Source: Bacteroidia bacterium
GTDB taxonomy: Bacteria; Bacteroidota; Bacteroidia; Flavobacteriales; Flavobacteriaceae
Reading direction: 5' to 3'
DNA: 64,000 bases
NCBI GenBank assembly: GCA_030428705.1
Contig: JAUIDI010000005.1
Span: forward strand, 1-64,000
Notes under the pieces: model-generated
Databases searched by the model: none
What the model was told of the DNA's origin: nothing
What the model saw: the letters and a program-made list of their open reading frames with translations, nothing else
Shown here: one piece after another, positions 54,298-63,391 of the stretch
Layout: each line of letters opens with the position of its first letter
Position numbering within the stretch: the stretch's first letter is position 1
Made by a program: the position numbers and the translations under genes

Positions 54298-55968
54298 ATG
54301 CGTAACAAATCATTATCTCTTTTTTCAACGGGTATTTTGACACTTCTGTTGGTCAATTTTTCATTCGCGCAGAAGAATTCCAATGATATAAAAGAACCGT
54401 CTTTAAGAACGACTCCAAAATTGGTCGTCGGCATTGTTGTGGATCAGATGCGCTACGATTATATTACCCGTTTTTGGAATCATTACGGGGATGATGGATT
54501 CAAAAGATTGGTCAATGAGGGATTCAATTGTAAGAACAACCATTTCAACTATGCGCCTACAAGTACTGGGCCTGGCCATACCTCGGTATATACTGGAACC
54601 ACACCCGCGACCCATGGTATAATAGGCAATGATTGGTACGATAAAGATTCGGGACAATCGGTTTATTGCACCTCTGATGATACATATAGCTCCGTTGGCA
54701 CTGCTTCGGATGCCGGAAAAATGTCGCCGCATCGAATGAACGTAACTACGATAACCGACCAACTCAGGCTTCATACACAAATGCGTGGCAAGACCATTGC
54801 GGTTGCGCTGAAGGATAGGGGAGCGGTACTGCCGGGAGGACATACGGCCAATGCGGCCTATTGGTTTCATGGTGAGGATGAAGGAAAATGGATTACCAGC
54901 TCATATTATATGACCCAACTGCCCAAATGGGTTCAAGATTTCAATAGTTCGAACAAAATTGAGCAGTACAAGAAACCGTGGACGACTTTAAAAGACATCA
55001 ATACGTATCTCGAAAGCGGGTTGGACAACAATACCTATGAAGGACTTTTTACGGGCGAGACCATGCCGACTTTTCCACACGACCTTCCAAAATTGTGGGA
55101 GGCGAACGGAAAATACGATTTGTTAAAAGCGACGCCATACGGCAATAGTCTGACCACTGACTTTGCACTAGCGGCATTGGATGGAGAGAACCTTGGCTCC
55201 GATATGACAACTGACTTTTTGGCGATTAGTTTTTCAAGCACCGATTATGTCGGGCATAAATATGGCGTTAATGCCAAAGAGGTGCAAGATGTCTATCTGA
55301 GGTTAGATGAAGACCTGGCCCGGTTGTTCAAGGCTTTGGATAAAAAAGTGGGCGATGATGAATATACCGTGTTTTTGACCGCCGATCATGCCGCCATAAA
55401 TGTACCGGCCTATTTGAGCGACCAAAAAATACCCGCAGGTTATTTTGAGGCGGAAGACATGAACACAAAATTTACCGAATTCTTGAATTACAGATTCGGT
55501 ACGACCGACATCGTCAAAAACAACTCCAATTATCAATTGTTCCTAGACCATAAGATCATACAGAATTTGGACATGGAGGTTGCCGATGTACAGGAAATTT
55601 TGGCCAAGGAACTGTTGACCTATGAGCACATTGATAGGGTCTACACTGCATATCAGATGTGGCAAAACGAATATACGGAAGGAATACCCTATATTTTACA
55701 GAACGGATATAACCAAAAGCGCTCGGGCGATATTCTATTGGTCTTGCAGCCGGGATTCATTACCTACCCAAAAACAGGCTCTACCCATGGTTCGCCCCAG
55801 ATTTATGACACCCATGCCCCTCTACTTTTTTACGGTAAAGGAATCAAAAAAGGTAGCACGGTCGAACGCACCGAGATACCAGATATCGCACCTACGATCT
55901 CCTCGTTGTTGGGCATTGCTTTTCCGAATGGTACAACGGGAAAACCTATTGCCAAAGTACTCGAATAA
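54298..55968 (+). CDS. PafA-type alkaline phosphatase
   Basis: This 556-aa exported phosphomonoesterase of the alkaline phosphatase superfamily has signal peptide 1-24 (SFAQ). Zinc ligand Asp49 is in VVDQMRYDY. The likely nucleophile is Thr90 in APTSTGPGHTS, followed by the PafA-specific Asn111 in GNDWYD. The K-x-R pair in ALKDRGA marks the phosphate-binding residues of PafA, and metal ligands appear in SSTDYVGHKYG and LTADHA. A role in phosphate release from organic phosphates in the periplasm is expected. It is followed 11 bp later by murI. Confidence 0.92.
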   Translation: MRNKSLSLFSTGILTLLLVNFSFAQKNSNDIKEPSLRTTPKLVVGIVVDQMRYDYITRFWNHYGDDGFKRLVNEGFNCKNNHFNYAPTSTGPGHTSVYTGTTPATHGIIGNDWYDKDSGQSVYCTSDDTYSSVGTASDAGKMSPHRMNVTTITDQLRLHTQMRGKTIAVALKDRGAVLPGGHTANAAYWFHGEDEGKWITSSYYMTQLPKWVQDFNSSNKIEQYKKPWTTLKDINTYLESGLDNNTYEGLFTGETMPTFPHDLPKLWEANGKYDLLKATPYGNSLTTDFALAALDGENLGSDMTTDFLAISFSSTDYVGHKYGVNAKEVQDVYLRLDEDLARLFKALDKKVGDDEYTVFLTADHAAINVPAYLSDQKIPAGYFEAEDMNTKFTEFLNYRFGTTDIVKNNSNYQLFLDHKIIQNLDMEVADVQEILAKELLTYEHIDRVYTAYQMWQNEYTEGIPYILQNGYNQKRSGDILLVLQPGFITYPKTGSTHGSPQIYDTHAPLLFYGKGIKKGSTVERTEIPDIAPTISSLLGIAFPNGTTGKPIAKVLE

Positions 55969-55979
55969 CCGGATTGAAA

Positions 55980-56765
55980 ATGAACGACCATCCCATTGGT
56001 ATTTTTGATTCGGGTGTTGGTGGAACTTCTATCTGGAAGGAAATAAATGCCTTATTACCTTATGAGGACACGATTTATTTGGCGGATAGCAAAAATGCCC
56101 CTTATGGCGAAAAGGCTCCCGAAGCAATTGTCGCATTGAGTATCAAGAATACCGAATTGCTGATAAATGAGGGATGTAAAATCGTGGTCGTGGCCTGTAA
56201 TACCGCTACCACCAATGCCATTGATTATCTTAGGAAAAACTATAACGTTCCATTCATTGGTATCGAACCGGCCATCAAACCCGCTGCCCTGCGGTCACGA
56301 TCAAAAACAGTGGGTATTTTGGCGACAAAAGGTACCTTGTCAAGCAGCCTTTTTCACAGTACTTCTGAAAATCATGCACAGGGTATCAAAGTTATCGAGC
56401 AAGTGGGGAAGGGACTTGTTCCTCTAATCGAACAGGGTAAGGAAAATGCACCGGAGACTGAAGAATTATTGAAAAATTATTTAACGCCTATGCTCGAGGC
56501 CGGCATTGATCATTTGGTCTTGGGTTGTACGCACTATCCTTATTTGGTTCCCGTACTGCGAAAATTGCTCCCAGAGAATGTCAAAATAATAGATTCGGGC
56601 GAGGCGGTGGCACGACAGACCAAATTCGTTTTGGATAGGAAAGGATTGTTGAATACCTCAAAAGTTGCGGGTAGTGCAAGATTTTATTCGAATATGGATA
56701 CTTCAATTTTGAAATCCTTCCTTAAGGAGGTTGGTGGCGCCGAGGTTCTTCATTTGAATTTCTAA
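55980..56765 (+). CDS. murI: Glutamate racemase
   Basis: This 261-aa enzyme makes D-glutamate for peptidoglycan. The two catalytic Cys are present: Cys73 in VACNTATTN and Cys183 in LGCTHYPY, with IFDSGVGG at 8-15. ATG 55980 is preferred over an in-frame TTG two codons earlier. An AT-rich hairpin (GTATTT / AAATAC, 56782-56807) after the stop could act as a weak terminator. Confidence 0.96.
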   Translation: MNDHPIGIFDSGVGGTSIWKEINALLPYEDTIYLADSKNAPYGEKAPEAIVALSIKNTELLINEGCKIVVVACNTATTNAIDYLRKNYNVPFIGIEPAIKPAALRSRSKTVGILATKGTLSSSLFHSTSENHAQGIKVIEQVGKGLVPLIEQGKENAPETEELLKNYLTPMLEAGIDHLVLGCTHYPYLVPVLRKLLPENVKIIDSGEAVARQTKFVLDRKGLLNTSKVAGSARFYSNMDTSILKSFLKEVGGAEVLHLNF

Positions 56766-56873
56766 ATAAGACCCAGTATTGGTATTTTCTTTCTAAAAAA
56801 GAAATACTAACGTAACATGAGTTCTATATAACTTCTAAACACTGATATTGATTTTTCAATGTTTATGTAGACA

Positions 56874-56948
56874 TGTCAGGTCGAGCGCAGTCGAGACCTC
56901 ATTTAAGATCTTGGATTTTATCTACCTCTCGACTGCGCTCGAGGTGAC
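56874..56948. repeat. REP-like imperfect inverted repeat
   Basis: A left arm (56874-56900) with the core GGTCGAGCGCAGTCGAGA and a right arm (56922-56948) with TCTCGACTGCGCTCGAGG are reverse complements over about 22 bases with two adjacent mismatches, separated by about 20 AT-rich bases. The GC-rich arms stand out in an AT-rich gap between murI and the convergent PhyH gene. By memory, similar words occur between genes in many flavobacterial genomes, but this was not checked. Confidence 0.8.
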
Positions 56949-57026
56949 ATCCACCTTTTTTATAAATCTTTGACCATAAAAATGCCAAGTTTCAAATCGA
57001 ACTTACGTTAACTTGTTGAATCAAAA

Positions 57027-57779
57027 TTATAGAACGTCCAGTATTTCTTGTGCCCTTCGGTTCAAACGTGCTTTGGTCTTATCGGTGATGTATTTTCTTT
57101 GATTCAATTGTTGGGGTTGGTCCGTCGTACAGAAATAACTGTGGATACTTCTTCTATACTTGTTGGTTTTATTTGTGGTTCCGCCATGCCACACATGCGA
57201 ATTGAAAATAAAGACCGAACCGGCGGGCGCTTGTATTAAAATTTCATCGGGGTGTGGTTGTTCTGGATCATCCATCGCCTCGGCAGGAAGCACAGTTGAC
57301 TTATGTGTTCCGGGTACAATTCGGGTGGCACCGTTATTTTCGGTAAAATCATCCAATAGCCAAATGGTGTTGCAGACTTTATATCCGCCGTTTGCAACGG
57401 CATTTTTATAATCGACATGTAATTTTTGAAGTCCTTGCCCTGGTCTTGCAGCGCGATAGTTCAATGAAGACAATTTGAAGTCGCTCCCCAAAACCGCATT
57501 TATTCCCGCCAAAACACGAGCATGCGTATAAAATATGTCGAAAATCTCACCTTTATTCACCAAATCGGCCAAACGGTCCGCACCCGCTTCCTTAGGATGC
57601 CGAATGTACTCTGAATCGAAAAGTTCAGATCCGGCATTGTCCCCTTCGCTCGAAATCAATGCTGCGATATGACGGTTAACGGCCTGTACTTCTTCCGTGG
57701 ATAACAATTGGCCCAAAGCCAGATAGCCATTCCTTTCTAATTTTTCTTTTTCCTCGGGTGTTATCATTTCATTATTCAA
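57027..57779 (-). CDS. Phytanoyl-CoA dioxygenase (PhyH) family protein
   Basis: This 250-aa Fe(II)/2-oxoglutarate oxygenase is expected to hydroxylate a small molecule. The facial triad appears as His and Asp in KLHVDYKN (about 119-126) and the distal His in SHVWHGGTTN. The Arg that binds 2-oxoglutarate is probably in NKYRRSIHSYF. The N-terminal helix with KLERNGYLALGQLLS is typical for PhyH. The substrate is unknown. It is followed on the same strand, 35 bp upstream, by folA but shares no obvious function with it. Confidence 0.88.
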   Translation of the reverse strand: MNNEMITPEEKEKLERNGYLALGQLLSTEEVQAVNRHIAALISSEGDNAGSELFDSEYIRHPKEAGADRLADLVNKGEIFDIFYTHARVLAGINAVLGSDFKLSSLNYRAARPGQGLQKLHVDYKNAVANGGYKVCNTIWLLDDFTENNGATRIVPGTHKSTVLPAEAMDDPEQPHPDEILIQAPAGSVFIFNSHVWHGGTTNKTNKYRRSIHSYFCTTDQPQQLNQRKYITDKTKARLNRRAQEILDVL

Positions 57780-57814
57780 TTAATCGGTTTGTTTAGTTCG
57801 ATTTCCGAACAACA

Positions 57815-58309
57815 TTACCTCACATAGGTCAAATACGTAAAACTATAATGGTGCTTTTCATCTTTTGGGTGATATTCCTCGTTGATCAATTGCCATTTTG
57901 TCCAATCGATTTCCGGGAAAAAAGTATCGGCATCCTTAAAAGTGGCATGCACCCGTGTTAGTTCTATTTTATTGGAGAATGGGGCTGCCTGTTTATAAAT
58001 TTCCCCTCCTCCGATGATAAATGAGGTTTTCTCGTTTTCGACTTTTTCTAGGGCTTCATGCAACGAATGCACCACTTGGCAATCGGGGTGGGAAACCCTG
58101 TATTCTTTATCCCGCGTAATTATAATGTGTATTCGGTTGGGCAAGGGCTTCGGAAAACTTTCAAAGGTCTTGCGCCCCATGATAATTTTATGGCCGGAAG
58201 TTATTTTTTTAAAGCGTTTGAAATCATCGGGCAGATGCCAAAGCAAGTCGTTGCCCTTGCCCAGGGCATTGTCTTCGGCCGCAGCCGCTATCATGCAAAT
58301 GGTGCTCAC
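57815..58309 (-). CDS. folA: Dihydrofolate reductase
   Basis: This 164-aa enzyme reduces dihydrofolate with NADPH. Hallmarks are the Met20-loop region DNALGKGNDLLWHLPDDFKRF with the catalytic Asp, IIMGRKTFESFP, and FIIGGGEIYKQA. The chosen start is GTG at 58309, which overlaps the stop of the upstream 2TM gene in GTGA; an ATG five codons later (58294) is possible. ThyA, which makes dihydrofolate, lies 2 kb away, with three genes between. Confidence 0.95.
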   Translation of the reverse strand: MSTICMIAAAAEDNALGKGNDLLWHLPDDFKRFKKITSGHKIIMGRKTFESFPKPLPNRIHIIITRDKEYRVSHPDCQVVHSLHEALEKVENEKTSFIIGGGEIYKQAAPFSNKIELTRVHATFKDADTFFPEIDWTKWQLINEEYHPKDEKHHYSFTYLTYVR

Positions 58310-58695
58310 AGCTCTTTTTTTTTATTGATTCGAGATAGCGGGAACTCCGTTTCGATTTCTTTTTGAATCTCGGCAATACGCTTTTTTTGTTTAAGGACCA
58401 ATTTCTCACGTTGCGACCTTTCCCAATCCTTTCCCATGAATTTTTGTGTCACAAAAACGTTGAAAAGGTGAACGGCGAACAAAAAGGCCCAAAAAGTAAT
58501 CGCCCAGATAAACCAATCATAGGCTTCCCCGTATTTTAAGATCTTGTTGATCAAGATCAAGAAGACACTGCCGATCAAAAAAATGACAAAATGAACATAC
58601 AGCCTTTTTTTTTGTTTGATGCGGGCCTGAGCGGTTTCCAACAGATCATGTTGGTGCAAGTCTACTTCCGGATCGTTTTTGTTTTTAGAGAACAT
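58306..58695 (-). CDS. 2TM domain membrane protein
   Basis: This protein has 129 aa from Met 58695; the longer open frame upstream overlaps the divergent aminotransferase gene and lacks support. Two hydrophobic helices (about 31-51 and 60-82) are linked by a short loop (KILKYGEAYDW), with charged flanks including the ARIKQKKRLYVHF and FMGKDWERSQREKL segments. This is the 2TM domain layout seen alone or fused to histidine kinases in Bacteroidota. The function is unknown. It overlaps folA by four bases. Confidence 0.85.
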   Translation of the reverse strand: MFSKNKNDPEVDLHQHDLLETAQARIKQKKRLYVHFVIFLIGSVFLILINKILKYGEAYDWFIWAITFWAFLFAVHLFNVFVTQKFMGKDWERSQREKLVLKQKKRIAEIQKEIETEFPLSRINKKKEL

Positions 58696-58748
58696 GTGAA
58701 TGGCTATATTCGTTATAAAGATACGCCAACCTGATAAAAGTTTACGAT

Positions 58749-59837
58749 ATGCAAGGCATTCGAAAAGAGTTTCCGCTGCTTGAAAACGGTATTTATACGA
58801 ATACGGCTTCATCGGGCCTGATGCACAATGCCTTGATACAATGGCGTAGGCAGCATGACCTGGAGTTTTTGAACGGTGGCAGTCAAATGAAGACCGAGGC
58901 AATGCGTACCCAAATTCCTGAAGTGCGAAAAACGGTCTCACGATTTTTTAATTGCAAGAACGAGAATGTGGCATTGACGCAAAATTTCTCATTGGGACTC
59001 AATCTTCTCTTGGAAGGACTTGACCGAAAAAGCAAGGTCCTACTACTCGAAAATGATTATCCTTCGGTGAACTGGCCTTTTGAGAACAGGGATTTTCCAA
59101 TAGCCTATGCAAAAATCGATGCGCATTTAGAAGATCATATCTGGGAGCAATTAAAAACAGGAAATTTTTCGGTTCTGGCTCTGAGCCTTGTACAATGGCT
59201 GACCGGAATCAAAATCGATTTGGAATTCCTAAAAAAAATAAAGTCCGAATTTCCGGAAATCATCATAATTGCCGATGGAACACAGTTCTGTGGTACGGAA
59301 AGTTTTGATTTCGAAAATTCGGCCATCGATGTACTCGGCGCCAGCGGGTATAAGTGGTTGTTGGCGGGTTATGGCAACGGGTTCATGCTGTTCAAAGACC
59401 ACGTTAAGCATTATTTTTCCGTCAAATCAATTGGTTTTAATGCCGCCAATATCAATAAAGATATGCGCGATTCGATACGGTTTGCCAAACATTTTGAGCC
59501 GGGCCATTTAGATACTCTGAATTTCGGCAGTTTGAAATGTGGTATGGATTTTCTTAGCGCTATCGGAATGGACAAGATTACCGCCCACAATAGAAGACTT
59601 TCCGAAAAGGCAAAAAACGGGTTTACCAATCTCGGACTTTTGGATCCCGATATTTTGGAAAGAAAAGAACATAGTACCATCTTTAATATTAAGGGAGACG
59701 ATTCGCTTCATCAGCTTTTGACCAACGAAAAAGTAATGTGCGCGCAACGTGGCGATGGTATTCGACTCAGTTTTCATTGCTATAATACTGAAAATGATAT
59801 TGATGAAGTCTTGGGAATCTTAAGGACAAACGTGTAA
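58749..59837 (+). CDS. Class V aminotransferase-fold PLP enzyme
   Basis: This 362-aa PLP-dependent enzyme of the class V (cysteine desulfurase-like) group has the catalytic Lys202 in GASGYKWLLAG and the cofactor Asp in IIADGTQFCGTE. The N-terminal TNTASSGLMHNA segment is typical of this group. It could be a desulfurase, kynureninase-like or aminotransferase enzyme; no Cys sits in the usual desulfurase loop that I could identify, so the reaction is open. It is divergent from the 2TM gene with 53 bp between. Confidence 0.87.
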   Translation: MQGIRKEFPLLENGIYTNTASSGLMHNALIQWRRQHDLEFLNGGSQMKTEAMRTQIPEVRKTVSRFFNCKNENVALTQNFSLGLNLLLEGLDRKSKVLLLENDYPSVNWPFENRDFPIAYAKIDAHLEDHIWEQLKTGNFSVLALSLVQWLTGIKIDLEFLKKIKSEFPEIIIIADGTQFCGTESFDFENSAIDVLGASGYKWLLAGYGNGFMLFKDHVKHYFSVKSIGFNAANINKDMRDSIRFAKHFEPGHLDTLNFGSLKCGMDFLSAIGMDKITAHNRRLSEKAKNGFTNLGLLDPDILERKEHSTIFNIKGDDSLHQLLTNEKVMCAQRGDGIRLSFHCYNTENDIDEVLGILRTNV

Positions 59838-59931
59838 AATTTACCTACTTGGAAATTAAAAGACGTTTTTTTATTAGACTTTGCCAATTGTTACTAAAAT
59901 TTTAAGAAAATGATAAAAATGACATTAGTCG

Positions 59932-59963
59932 TTGTAAATGAGCATTTTAATGTAGTAGTTTTG
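59932..59963 (+). promoter_or_regulatory. Probable promoter of the CBM48 small protein gene
   Basis: TTG at 59932-59934 and TAGTTTTG at 59956-59963 are 21 bp apart, fitting the Bacteroidota pattern. The leader to the ATG at 59989 would be about 20 nt. Confidence 0.5.
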
Positions 59964-59988
59964 CCCCGAATTTTAAAAACAGAATGTC

Positions 59989-60288
59989 ATGGCTATTGCT
60001 AAACAATATTTAAAGACCAAGCCCGTATGCAAGGTAACTTTTACCGTTCCTGCTGAAGAAGCGAAAAAAGTTGCCGTTGTCGGTGATTTCAACAATTGGA
60101 AAGCCACCAAGGCAAGTGCATTGAAAAAATTGAAAAACGGAACTTTCAAAGGTACGTTGGAACTTCCTAAAGAAGGTACTTTCGAATTCAAGTACATCAT
60201 CGATGGCAACTATGTAAACGATGATCAAGCGGATCGCTACCAGTGGAACGATTTCGCCGGTTCCGAAAACGCCGTCTTGGAACTTTAA
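59989..60288 (+). CDS. Stand-alone isoamylase early-set (CBM48-like) protein
   Basis: This 99-aa protein is almost entirely an isoamylase N-terminal or AMPK glycogen-binding type domain: VTFTVPAEEAKKVAVVGDFNNWKAT (about 16-40), then GTLELPKEGTFEFKYIIDG and NDDQADRYQWNDFAGSENAV. The conserved carbohydrate-contacting Trp residues (NNW, YQW) are present. There is no catalytic domain or signal peptide, so it is a cytoplasmic binding or scaffold protein, possibly for glycogen. Its own promoter and terminator make it a single-gene unit. Confidence 0.88.
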   Translation: MAIAKQYLKTKPVCKVTFTVPAEEAKKVAVVGDFNNWKATKASALKKLKNGTFKGTLELPKEGTFEFKYIIDGNYVNDDQADRYQWNDFAGSENAVLEL

Positions 60289-60304
60289 TCGACAAGAAAA
60301 ATTA

Positions 60305-60342
60305 ACAAAAAACCCGAAAGTTCAACTTTCGGGTTTTTTGTT
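60305..60342. terminator. Bidirectional intrinsic terminator
   Basis: AAAAACCCGAAAGTT and AACTTTCGGGTTTTT form a near-perfect stem around a single C, centred at 60323, with A and T runs on each side. It lies between the convergent CBM48 gene and thyA and should end both. Confidence 0.93.
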
Positions 60343-60347
60343 TTGTA

Positions 60348-61172
60348 TTATACGGCTACTACCCCTTTGATATGTGGGTGCGGATCGTAATCCAATAGGG
60401 TGAAATCCTCGAATTTGAAATCGAAGATATCCTTCACCTCGGGATTGATTATCATTTTTGGAAGCGGTCTCGGTTCACGGCTCAATTGAAGTTCGACCTG
60501 CTCCATGTGGTTGTTGTATATGTGGGCATCACCAAAGGTATGGATGAATTCTCCGGGTTCGTACCCGCATACTTGTGCTATCATCATCGTGAACAGGGCA
60601 TACGAAGCGATGTTAAACGGAACGCCTAAAAATATATCGGCGCTGCGTTGATAAAGCTGGCATGAAAGTTTGCCGTCGGCCACATAAAACTGGAAAAAAG
60701 CATGACAGGGCGGAAGGGCCGCTTTTCCGTTCGCTACATTTTCGGAAAATGATTTCGAGGTATCGGGCAATACGCTCGGGTTCCATGCCGAAATCAACAT
60801 GCGCCTACTGTTCGGATTGTTCTTTAAGGCATGTACGATTTCCTGTATTTGGTCGATTTCGTCATCGTTCCAGTTGCGCCATTGATGACCGTAAACGGGA
60901 CCTAGGTCGCCGTTTTCATCGGCCCATTCGTTCCAAATGCGAACCCCGTTTTCCTGTAGGTACTTAATATTGGTATCGCCCCTTAAAAACCACAACAGTT
61001 CGTAAACAATGGATTTTAAGTGTAGTTTTTTGGTCGTGACCATAGGGAAGCCCTCGCTCAGGTCAAACCGCATCTGATAGCCAAAAACACTCATCGTGCC
61101 CGTGCCGGTGCGATCACCTTTTTGGTTGCCGTTTTCGAGTACGTGTTTTAGTAAATCGTGGTATTGTTTCAT
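60348..61172 (-). CDS. thyA: Thymidylate synthase
   Basis: This 274-aa enzyme converts dUMP to dTMP with methylene-tetrahydrofolate. Met 61172 was chosen because [15 protein letters not shown] is the usual N terminus; the open frame extends 27 codons further. The catalytic Cys156 is in [42 protein letters not shown] and the late GDAHIYNNH motif are all present. It is near folA, with which it forms the dTMP cycle. Confidence 0.97.
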   Translation of the reverse strand: MKQYHDLLKHVLENGNQKGDRTGTGTMSVFGYQMRFDLSEGFPMVTTKKLHLKSIVYELLWFLRGDTNIKYLQENGVRIWNEWADENGDLGPVYGHQWRNWNDDEIDQIQEIVHALKNNPNSRRMLISAWNPSVLPDTSKSFSENVANGKAALPPCHAFFQFYVADGKLSCQLYQRSADIFLGVPFNIASYALFTMMIAQVCGYEPGEFIHTFGDAHIYNNHMEQVELQLSREPRPLPKMIINPEVKDIFDFKFEDFTLLDYDPHPHIKGVVAV

Positions 61173-61340
61173 TGTGGAATCAAAGGTAAAGGGTAAAAGG
61201 CAAATGTCAAAAAGTTGCCACAGTTGGTTATTATATTTTATTAACGAGACCAAAACCTCCTTGATAACGGAATTTTTGGAGTAGGCAAGAACCCATCTGC
61301 CTAAAGGCAGGCAATTAAATATGGCTATTGTCCTATCGCG

Positions 61341-61925
61341 TTAATTTCTGTTTTTATATAGCTCGATGGCTTTCAGGTATTTTATTCCGGTAGACTTTGT
61401 TTGGGGAAATAGAAATCCACTTAATTCAGGGTGGTTTTCATCAATCCAACTTACAAGGCCATCTCTGTTTTTAAGAAATTTTTCAACATTAAAAACCTCG
61501 TATTCAATTCTTTCGACTTTGATTATTTTATTATTGTCAAATCGTACGATTTCATTCCAAACCATTGGTTCTTCATGAAGGAACAAGATTCTTTTGTCGA
61601 TTTTTGAAATCTTTGCCTTGACAATTTCACCTTCTTGTTCAATTTGAAGAATTTCGTATGTTGGATCGAATACCGAATCCCATTCCAGCCATACCATATA
61701 TCCCTTTTGGGAAAAACGCTCTTCATAATTGTCCGCATTTTCCCTGATAACAATACTATCTCCTAGCAAAATTCGCATTCCGGAACCATCGGATTGATCA
61801 AGGGCCTTGTAATATTGCTTCGCGATTTCAAGTTTGCTCGTTTCTTTGTTTTTTTCCTTTTCGGAATTTTTACAGGAAGCAAATCCAATGGTCAATAGTA
61901 ATGATAGTATTATGATCTTGTTCAT
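61341..61925 (-). CDS. Lipoprotein of unknown function
   Basis: This 194-aa protein has a lipoprotein signal (FASC, Cys18) and a Lys/Glu-rich linker. The rest (about 35-155) alternates helices and strands with aromatic residues (SQKGYMVWLEWDSVFD, EPMVWNEIVRF), which may be an NTF2/SnoaL-like fold, but no motif confirms this. It ends in a helix containing STGIKYLKAIELY. Its function is unknown. Confidence 0.7.
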   Translation of the reverse strand: MNKIIILSLLLTIGFASCKNSEKEKNKETSKLEIAKQYYKALDQSDGSGMRILLGDSIVIRENADNYEERFSQKGYMVWLEWDSVFDPTYEILQIEQEGEIVKAKISKIDKRILFLHEEPMVWNEIVRFDNNKIIKVERIEYEVFNVEKFLKNRDGLVSWIDENHPELSGFLFPQTKSTGIKYLKAIELYKNRN

Positions 61926-62048
61926 TCGGATTTTATCAATTGGTTACGGAGTGCTTTAAGGTCTCCATATATATTTAATGTACTATTTTTTTGGTTTGAA
62001 AGCAGCATTGTTACTTTGAATCCTCATTAATTAATTGTTCATCTTTAA

Positions 62049-62597
62049 TTATTGTGGCATACGCAGTGCTCTTTCGGCTTGTAGAATATGCCTTAAATTA
62101 TGGTATATAACTACTCTAAAGGTATCTCCCAACCTCAATTTTACCCATTTTGATATAGAAACTGAAGTCTTTACTTTCGATAGGTTTGTTTTTTTGGATT
62201 TTTCGAGAAGTTCCAAAATCTGTTCTTGTTGATTAATGAATTTGTCCAGAACCTTTTGGTCCGTTAAAGGGCAATTTAGGGGATTCATAGATTTAAAAGT
62301 TTTCATTTTGTTCAACTTTTCCTTCGGAAGCATACTTTTGGCAAAGTAGTTTCCTAAAAGTCCGCTATTGAAAGTTTCGGATTCCCCATAGCTCGAATTT
62401 TTGATTCTAGCTTCAATTTCGGGAATATAAAAGTCTCCATATCTGTTCAAATGTTCAATACATTCCAGTACATTCCAACTTTCAGCGTTTTGTTTTTGAA
62501 TGAGTTTTTCGATTGGGACCGTCTTAAAGGTCCTAACTTTGTTCATGTTTTGGTGAGTTAGATCGACCATTTCATCGATTAAGTCCTGTGCTTTCAT
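62049..62597 (-). CDS. DinB/YfiT-like metal-binding protein
   Basis: This protein has 182 aa from Met 62597; the open frame runs nine codons upstream. It is a four-helix-bundle DinB-type protein. His residues fit the family metal site: one in ECIEHLNRYGDFY (about 47-60) and two in VVIYHNLRHILQAERAL near the C terminus. Family members include thiol transferases, but the reaction here is not evident. It precedes an unlinked lipoprotein gene on the same strand. Confidence 0.85.
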   Translation of the reverse strand: MKAQDLIDEMVDLTHQNMNKVRTFKTVPIEKLIQKQNAESWNVLECIEHLNRYGDFYIPEIEARIKNSSYGESETFNSGLLGNYFAKSMLPKEKLNKMKTFKSMNPLNCPLTDQKVLDKFINQQEQILELLEKSKKTNLSKVKTSVSISKWVKLRLGDTFRVVIYHNLRHILQAERALRMPQ

Positions 62598-62653
62598 AAA
62601 ATTTATTTGACAGCAAATGTCCAAATTTTAGAAGTAGGAAACATTGACTGAAA

Positions 62654-63190
62654 TCAAGACTTTTTCAATCTGGACAGTGTCTCGGGAGACATCCTCAAAT
62701 AGGAAGCAATATATTTGTTAGGAATTTCTTGAAATAACTGCGGACTTCTTTGCAGCACTCTGTTATATCTCTCCTTGGGCGAAGTGATCAAAATATCTTT
62801 TTCCCTTTCAAGCTGTTGTAGGATAAGTTGTTGAAGAATCAAATGCCAAAGATTTTTCAGTTCGCTATTTTGATTGATAAAATTTAGATAATTCTGTTTT
62901 GAAATAACTTTCAACTCGGTCTTTTTGATAGCTTGTATATAAAATTCGGACGCCTTTTCGGTGATAAAACTGTCTAAAGAAGATAAAAAATTGTGTTTAT
63001 ACCCAAAGCGGATTATATGTTCTTCGCAGCCTTCAATAATTGAAATTTTTAGAGCTCCGGAAATAATATAGAAAAGATTTGTTTCAACAGTTCCCGCAAC
63101 CTTTAAATATTCGTTTCTTTTCAATGAGATTTTTTCGTCCCAAAGGTTTTGCCTTTCAATTCGCTTATATAACTCATCGAGCATGTTCAT
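62654..63190 (-). CDS. Crp/Fnr family transcriptional regulator
   Basis: This 178-aa protein has an N-terminal cyclic-nucleotide-binding-like beta-roll (about 20-110, ISGALKISIIEGCEEHIIRFG) and a short C-terminal helix-turn-helix (QEIPNKYIASYLRMSPETLSRL, about 153-175). There is no clear cAMP-binding RxS motif and no FNR Cys set, so it may respond to another ligand or none. An ATG two codons later is possible. This type of small regulator is common in Bacteroidota. It lies 57 bp upstream of the DinB gene and may control it. Confidence 0.85.
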   Translation of the reverse strand: MNMLDELYKRIERQNLWDEKISLKRNEYLKVAGTVETNLFYIISGALKISIIEGCEEHIIRFGYKHNFLSSLDSFITEKASEFYIQAIKKTELKVISKQNYLNFINQNSELKNLWHLILQQLILQQLEREKDILITSPKERYNRVLQRSPQLFQEIPNKYIASYLRMSPETLSRLKKS

Positions 63191-63391
63191 TAATACTTGA
63201 AGGTAATTGTGCCAAACATTGCAGCCTAAATAATGTTTGAACAGATATTATGTTGAAATCCGTTCTTAGGGAAATATAGCAAAATCTGATAACTGTCGTT
63301 TGAGATTCTTCCCAAATGCAGTGCCCGGTGTCCCACGATAGGCTTTTAAGGAGGCCGCATCGTAAATGGATTTTGCCCCTAGCATGTGATA

